Assembly: GCA_014549065.1 (NCBI GenBank)
Contig: JACDOX010000018.1
Coordinates: 6,866,151-6,930,150 of the forward strand
Direction: 5' to 3'
Source: Cardinalis cardinalis
Lineage: Eukaryota > Chordata > Aves > Passeriformes > Cardinalidae
DNA: 64,000 nucleotides
The number at the start of each line of letters is the position of its first letter. Position 1 is the stretch's first letter. The notes beneath the pieces are model-generated. The model was not told the origin of the DNA and ran no database searches. It saw only the letters and a list, made by a program, of their open reading frames with translations. Made by a program: the position numbers and the translations under genes. Of this stretch, positions 59,461 to 64,000 are shown piece by piece.

Positions 59461-60335
59461 TTTGATGTGATCTCACCATCCTCTCTGAGGTGGATTGAAG
59501 TAGGCAAGCCTCAGCCATTCTAACACAGCCAGGAGAAGAAAAGGTACTTTATTAAAAAAGGATGGAAGTTTTCATCCCCTCCTTTTTCTGCTTCTGACTC
59601 AAAAACACTCTCAGGCCTTACCACAATCAGAAAGCTGACTTAGTCTCCTGTTGCTGTGACCAGTAGCTGACCCCTGGGTCTCCAAGTTTCTGTCATCTGG
59701 ACATGCCAACCACTCAAGCCCAAAGCCCTTCTGCTCTTGCTTCAAACTCAGGTGTGTACACACAGAGCAAGGTGCACATACAAGGGCACACAGTCTCACA
59801 CACGTTATAGATCACTACAGTCATCCAGTCTGGACCTAAATCCTCTTGTCTCCTCACACACAGGACTCACATTTTCTAGAGTCTTGCCAGGAGCAGGACC
59901 AGACCTGTATGCTTACTTGTAGATGACTTTATCCCCATGGCCTTCCCATTAGCTGACCTCCTGCCCTCTCCTGCAAATCCTTTTGCCTCTTCAGGGTAAG
60001 CCCAGACTCATGATCATTCCACGTCGTGGTTCCCAAACCTTTTATGCTACTTGCCAGCTAGTCCAGCTTCATTTTCATCAGCAGTCATGTTCTGCTGCAA
60101 ACAGCCCAGTTCATCATGCAGCTTCATTGGCCTCTGCAGCTGCTGGTACCAGAAACAGACAAACAGATGGACNGACAGACCTGGTCTGATTCCTGGCATG
60201 CAGCACACAGACCTATGCACACACATGCACNCTGAAGAGTCCTCTCAAGAGGGAAAGAGTTGGAGATTAGCACCACAAGAAGAGAGGACAAATTGTGCTG
60301 AGTGAGTGCAGGGAATGACCTGACCAAGCATTTGA
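59461..60335 (-). mobile_element. Solo LTR of an endogenous retrovirus-like element with 5-bp target duplication
   Basis: The element proper is 59466-60330 (865 bp). It begins TGTGATCTC, ends ACCAAGCA, and is bracketed by identical TTTGA at 59461-59465 and 60331-60335. This gives TG...CA ends plus a 5-bp target-site duplication. A polyadenylation signal, AATAAA followed by GTACC, lies on the minus strand at 59553-59548, about 85 bases from the 59466 end, as expected for R/U5 of an LTR read on the minus strand. Composition is less AT-rich than its flanks. No gag, pol or env sequence is beside it, so it is a solo LTR left by recombination between two LTRs. Known: a 5-bp duplication is typical of class III (ERVL-like) elements. 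The family is inferred, not matched. Confidence 0.72.
59548..59553 (-). promoter_or_regulatory. Polyadenylation signal in the solo LTR
   Basis: TTTATT on the plus strand is AATAAA on the minus strand, followed by GTACCTTTTCTTC. Its distance from the LTR end fits an R-U5 arrangement. It is not evidence of current transcription. Confidence 0.55.
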
Positions 60336-61879
60336 TTACCTGGTTGGAGGTAGCTAAATTAGTTAACTTCAGCAAAGGGGACGTATGTGTTTCATATAAA
60401 AGATCAAGCCAATTTAAAAAATGAAAATAGATGAAGAAAAAAGACTCTCTGGCTTGCCTAGCACAAGTTACCCATGTCTGTCACCAAAAATTTACTATGC
60501 AGTTCCTCTACATTCTGCTCTTTTCCCAGTTAAAAAAAAAAAAAAAAAAAAGATTATGACATTTTGACCTTAATAAATCTATATTAAGCACTGTATCCTA
60601 TCTAATCTATACTGGAAGGTTATTGAAATACTTCTAACCAATCTAACATTTTTGCTTTTTTTCCTGACAAAGACGTGCTAATATGACTCTATGTAATTGA
60701 AGAAAAAAAGAGTGTAAAATATTACAGTCAAACTTCNAAGAAATCTGAGGGGTTGTGAGGGGGCGTTGTTCGTGCAAGNGTGTTTTCTTGTTGTTGTTTT
60801 CTTGTGACTTTTAAAACAGGATAAACTGTTAGTATTCTCTGGCAGCCACCTTGAAACTGCCTGGTTTTCTATATTCCAAAAAATTATATTTTCCTTCCAG
60901 AATCCATCATATAGAAGATTACTTAATATCTTGTACTACTCAGTAAGGAAGGATCTTCAAGCAAATCATCCTTTTTCTTTGTCTTCTTTGACAGTATATT
61001 ATCAGCAGTTTCAGTGCTTCTAGCATGACTTGATGAAAGTAACTATTTTTAGGGAATAGAAAGATTTTTGTTCAGGAAAGGAAATTTAATTATCTCATTA
61101 ATCAGTTCATCACAAAATATTTGGACCTGACACTCAGCAGTGAAAGCTGGGGCATATGAACAATGGAAATAATAATGATATTGTTGGTGATGGTGATAAT
61201 AATAATAGTANTAATAATAAATAATATTTAAATGTAATGTTTTAATTATCCAATGAGTAATTAATCTGATAAATTTAGAAAGTCTTTGTGCTCATTAAAT
61301 ATCTGCAAGCAAATAAGATTTCCCCGGAAAAGCTATTTTNATTGATATATCTTTCAGCACCAAGAGAGGTTTGAGTTGTGTAATGGGTACAAGTAGTCCT
61401 CAGGAGACAAGCCTTATGATATTGTATCTCACCTAGTGGAAACANGTTAGTGATTCAGACAAAGAAATAAGAACAGGATTAAATATTCTTTGCTTAGAAG
61501 AGCAATTTCTCCAGTCACACATGTGAATGCAAAACTTTCAAATTCATCTTCCACAAAGATGCATTGTACAAATATCCAGTTCTTTTAATAAAAATGAAGT
61601 ACATACTTTTATACTGAAAAAACAGTNGGCATTTATTTTATTTACATTTAATCTTCCCTTAGCATTCCTTTTAACTTCTATAGGACTTTCATTATNATAG
61701 CTCACACAGTAGGATATTTCATGACAAGGAATAGTAATGAGCCTCATTTCCATAGGTTAGGAAGAGTGACAAACCAAACTGTAGGCAGCCTGTGTTGTAG
61801 GGCCATTGAGGCTTTTAGGGATGCCAGGAGGCACACAGAGCAGAACCAGCTGTGAGATCAGACCACACTGTTCAAGACT
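60336..61879. other. Unassigned AT-rich non-coding DNA with simple repeats
   Basis: No gene was found. It holds a poly-A run of about 20 bases at 60532-60551 and an (ATA)n/(TAA)n microsatellite at about 61168-61225. The stretch 61800-61879 may be a leftward continuation of the CR1-like match. Confidence 0.55.
61168..61225. repeat. (TAA)n-type imperfect microsatellite
   Basis: AATAATAATGATATTG, a short GATGGTGATAAT bridge, then repeated AATAATAATAGTA units with one n at about 61211. It is interrupted, hence probably old. Confidence 0.85.
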
Positions 61880-62005
61880 GTTCACCCAGGTCCTGAAAAN
61901 CTNCAAGGATGGAGCCTGCAGGAGCTTCCATGAGCAGCCTGAAGAATGCAGTCTTGCAACCTATCCCTCCTGCATATCTCAAACTGCTTGAAAACAATTT
62001 TTTCT
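61880..62005 (-). mobile_element. Probable CR1 LINE fragment, minus strand
   Basis: The words GTCCTGAAAA, CAAGGATGGAGCCTGCAGGA and GAGCAGCCTG resemble the reverse complement of the CR1 3' region (gaaaacctccaaggatggagcctgcac...gggcagcctgttcc). Later sequence has CTGCATATCTCAAACTG and TTTTTTCTCAGAATTTTTTC, fitting loosely. It is short and diverged, and unresolved bases fall inside it. Confidence 0.55.
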
Positions 62006-64000
62006 CAGAATTTTTTCTCTGAATAACTTATATCATACTGTCTTCATCACTGAGAAGCATTTATCTTTATTTCAAGGATATGATTTTTCCTTCTCTGTTA
62101 ATATTTCTTCTTGAACATAATCACTTCACACAGGCCGCNTGGAGAACATGAAATATTTTCTATATTCCTATCACCAAATCTTCTTAGTTGGTCTGAGTTT
62201 AGGAAGAGGAAAGTGTTCAATAGCTGTATTAGTATACAATCACCTTTGAGTTATTATATATCCTGAGCTGCTCATTCCTAAATAACACAACCTATCAACT
62301 TTCATGTATCTCAAGTTCATTGTTTCACTGTTGTATACTCCATTCTGAAAGAGAGCACCAATATATTGTCATTAAAACATACTAGGCTGAAAAAGCTATG
62401 AATTTTCCCATACTCTGGAAGATCGCACAGCACAGATTTTGCCATTGAGCCAGAACTTTCTGCCAAACATATTTCTGATAAACAGTTTTGGCAAACTGTT
62501 ATTTCTAAAAAGAAAGAAAATAGTTTTGGGGTTTCTTTTTATTTTAAAAGCCAGCAATGTTCTCAGTCACAGATGCTCATTGTACAGCAATGACTGGTCA
62601 TGGTAGGACTGAACTGTATGAGCTGTACTCTGTGAGCGATGATTTCAAAAACAAATGGCCTTGTTAGGTGAATTGCTATAGCTTATCCCAGCATTTTTGG
62701 GTGTTCATTTAACCAGCAAAGTGCAAATTGTTCTCTCTCCATTAAGTGTTGAGCTGTAATCTTTTTGACTTTCTTCTCTTGTTAGTGTTGATGCTGGAGA
62801 CCATAGTAAACCTGTACACCAGATGTGTAAAGTTCTTCCTTTTTCCCTTTAATTTTAAGGGCTAAAAATACTCTAAGTATTTAGAAGTACTCAGACATTT
62901 TTTTTGTCCAAGTCCTGCCTAGTGTTACTCTCTGCTGTATGTAGGTTTTTAGCTTAATGTTAAGTTCAAAATGAAAAATATCTGTTGAGCTGTGTGAACT
63001 CTGACTGCAAAGGANATGGCTGTGTAGAGCAGTAATAAAAGTAACATTACCTTGCACTATATTTGAAGTTATTGTATTCCTCATTATTTATCCATAATAG
63101 GAGGGCCAAGGTCTGATTTTCAAATCCCTGACTGCTGAAAGCTTGTGTTTCATAGTATAGCCACTGGAACTAATTTTTTTTCCCAGGTGGACACAAAGTG
63201 TATGCATATTCACACAAATATAAGAAATGTTAAGGCCCCGGCCTATTCCATCCAACCTTAGTCATTTACCTGAGTGTATAAATTAGAAATCTAACATTGT
63301 CTAATGGAAAAAAGATAGCTTACCTTTAACTAATCTACCTCTTTTCAATGCCTATGATGAGGGATCTCAGTCTCAAGCACAGGCACTTGAAGATGATGTC
63401 TCCATTTAAAAACCTGAACTCAACCATCAAAGCTTGACAATATTTGCACTAATTAATGGGAAAAAATACATACTGGGATCAGAATTTAATTAAAATTAGT
63501 TAATGACACTTAATTGGTTACCTGAACAAAAAGTTGTTTTCCAGTTCAAAAAACCAGAATGCCAGACAACAGAAGTCAGAGTTGTATCTGCTTGCCTTAG
63601 TTCACTCCTAAGGCCAAAGAAAGAAACTGAAAAGCTTCTATTTCAAGAATTATTGGAAGAGGATTTAACCANATGTTGTGCAACTTTTTTCTTTATTCTC
63701 CAGCTTGGGGTAAAATATTAAACTCTGATCTATTAAAAAAAGAAAAATTGTGATAAAATAAATATGTCTTTTTTTTACCTCTTCATGCTTTTCAATCCTC
63801 TTGTGGTCTATAGATGTATATTTCTAATATAATTTTCTTGTTGATTGATTCTTGTTGACCACATCTCCTCTCTAACTTGAAAAATAATATTTTGACAGGC
63901 CAATATTCAAAAATAATCAAGAAATTATAATATTATGGCTATGTTTTTCAAACTTTTTTTAAGTAGCTAAGAAATCAGAAATGATACATTTTAAGGTGAC
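62006..64000. other. Unassigned AT-rich non-coding DNA
   Basis: No gene, RNA gene or recognisable repeat was found to the end of the window. The longest frame is 72 codons (63503-63721), which contains an n and has no motif. Confidence 0.55.

Noticed and set aside
60532..60551. Poly-A of about 20 bases as a possible processed pseudogene tail
   Set aside because: Nothing upstream resembles a spliced mRNA and no flanking target duplication was seen.

Overview
The window looks like non-coding chromosomal DNA from a vertebrate, most likely a bird. It is AT-rich and has no long open reading frames. The recognisable interspersed repeats are CR1 LINE fragments, one solo LTR and a few heavily decayed MIR/CORE-type SINE relics. 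CR1 3' ends finishing in the octamer-like ATTCTATGA motif, low repeat density and the absence of mammalian repeats favour a bird, although a crocodilian or turtle cannot be excluded by eye. Single unresolved bases (n) occur every few hundred bases, and there is one 59-base assembly gap at 4141-4199, so this is a draft assembly.

I could not support any intact protein-coding gene, tRNA, rRNA or CRISPR array. The longest open frames (about 120-143 codons) are what chance gives in AT-rich DNA. Most are interrupted by n, lack family motifs, or lie over repeats. The window is best read as intergenic sequence or the inside of a very large intron.

Layout: 1-3.7 kb is plain AT-rich DNA with one possible SINE relic. 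At 3.78-4.2 kb there is a strongly strand-asymmetric T/G tract running into poly-T and the gap. 4.2-8.8 kb is plain DNA with a MIR-like relic near 8.0 kb. At 8.8-10.26 kb lies the largest element, a plus-strand CR1 that keeps its 5' part, a piece of reverse transcriptase and its 3' end but has lost most of ORF2. 10.3-30 kb is mostly unassigned, with short tandem duplications at 10.84, 12.54 and 18.15 kb and a (TTTG)n tract at 15.6 kb. At 30.0-30.5 kb there is a clean plus-strand CR1 3' end. 30.5-47 kb is mostly unassigned, with MIR-like relics at 38.5 and 45.5 kb, an A/C tract at 44.1-44.3 kb and a compositionally coding-like island at 44.37-44.72 kb. CR1 fragments follow at 47.0-47.4 (+), 49.0-49.4 (-), 58.65-59.15 (-) and probably 61.9-62.0 kb (-). 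At 59.466-60.330 kb lies a minus-strand solo LTR of 865 bp with TG...CA ends and a perfect 5-bp target duplication.

The most useful leads are the solo LTR, the internally deleted CR1 (possible founder or member of a non-autonomous family), the coding-like island at 44.4-44.7 kb, candidate non-coding exons at 43.15 and 18.03 kb, and several non-B-DNA motifs (paired hairpins and a G-quadruplex motif near 50.4-50.6 kb). None of these amounts to a demonstrated new system.
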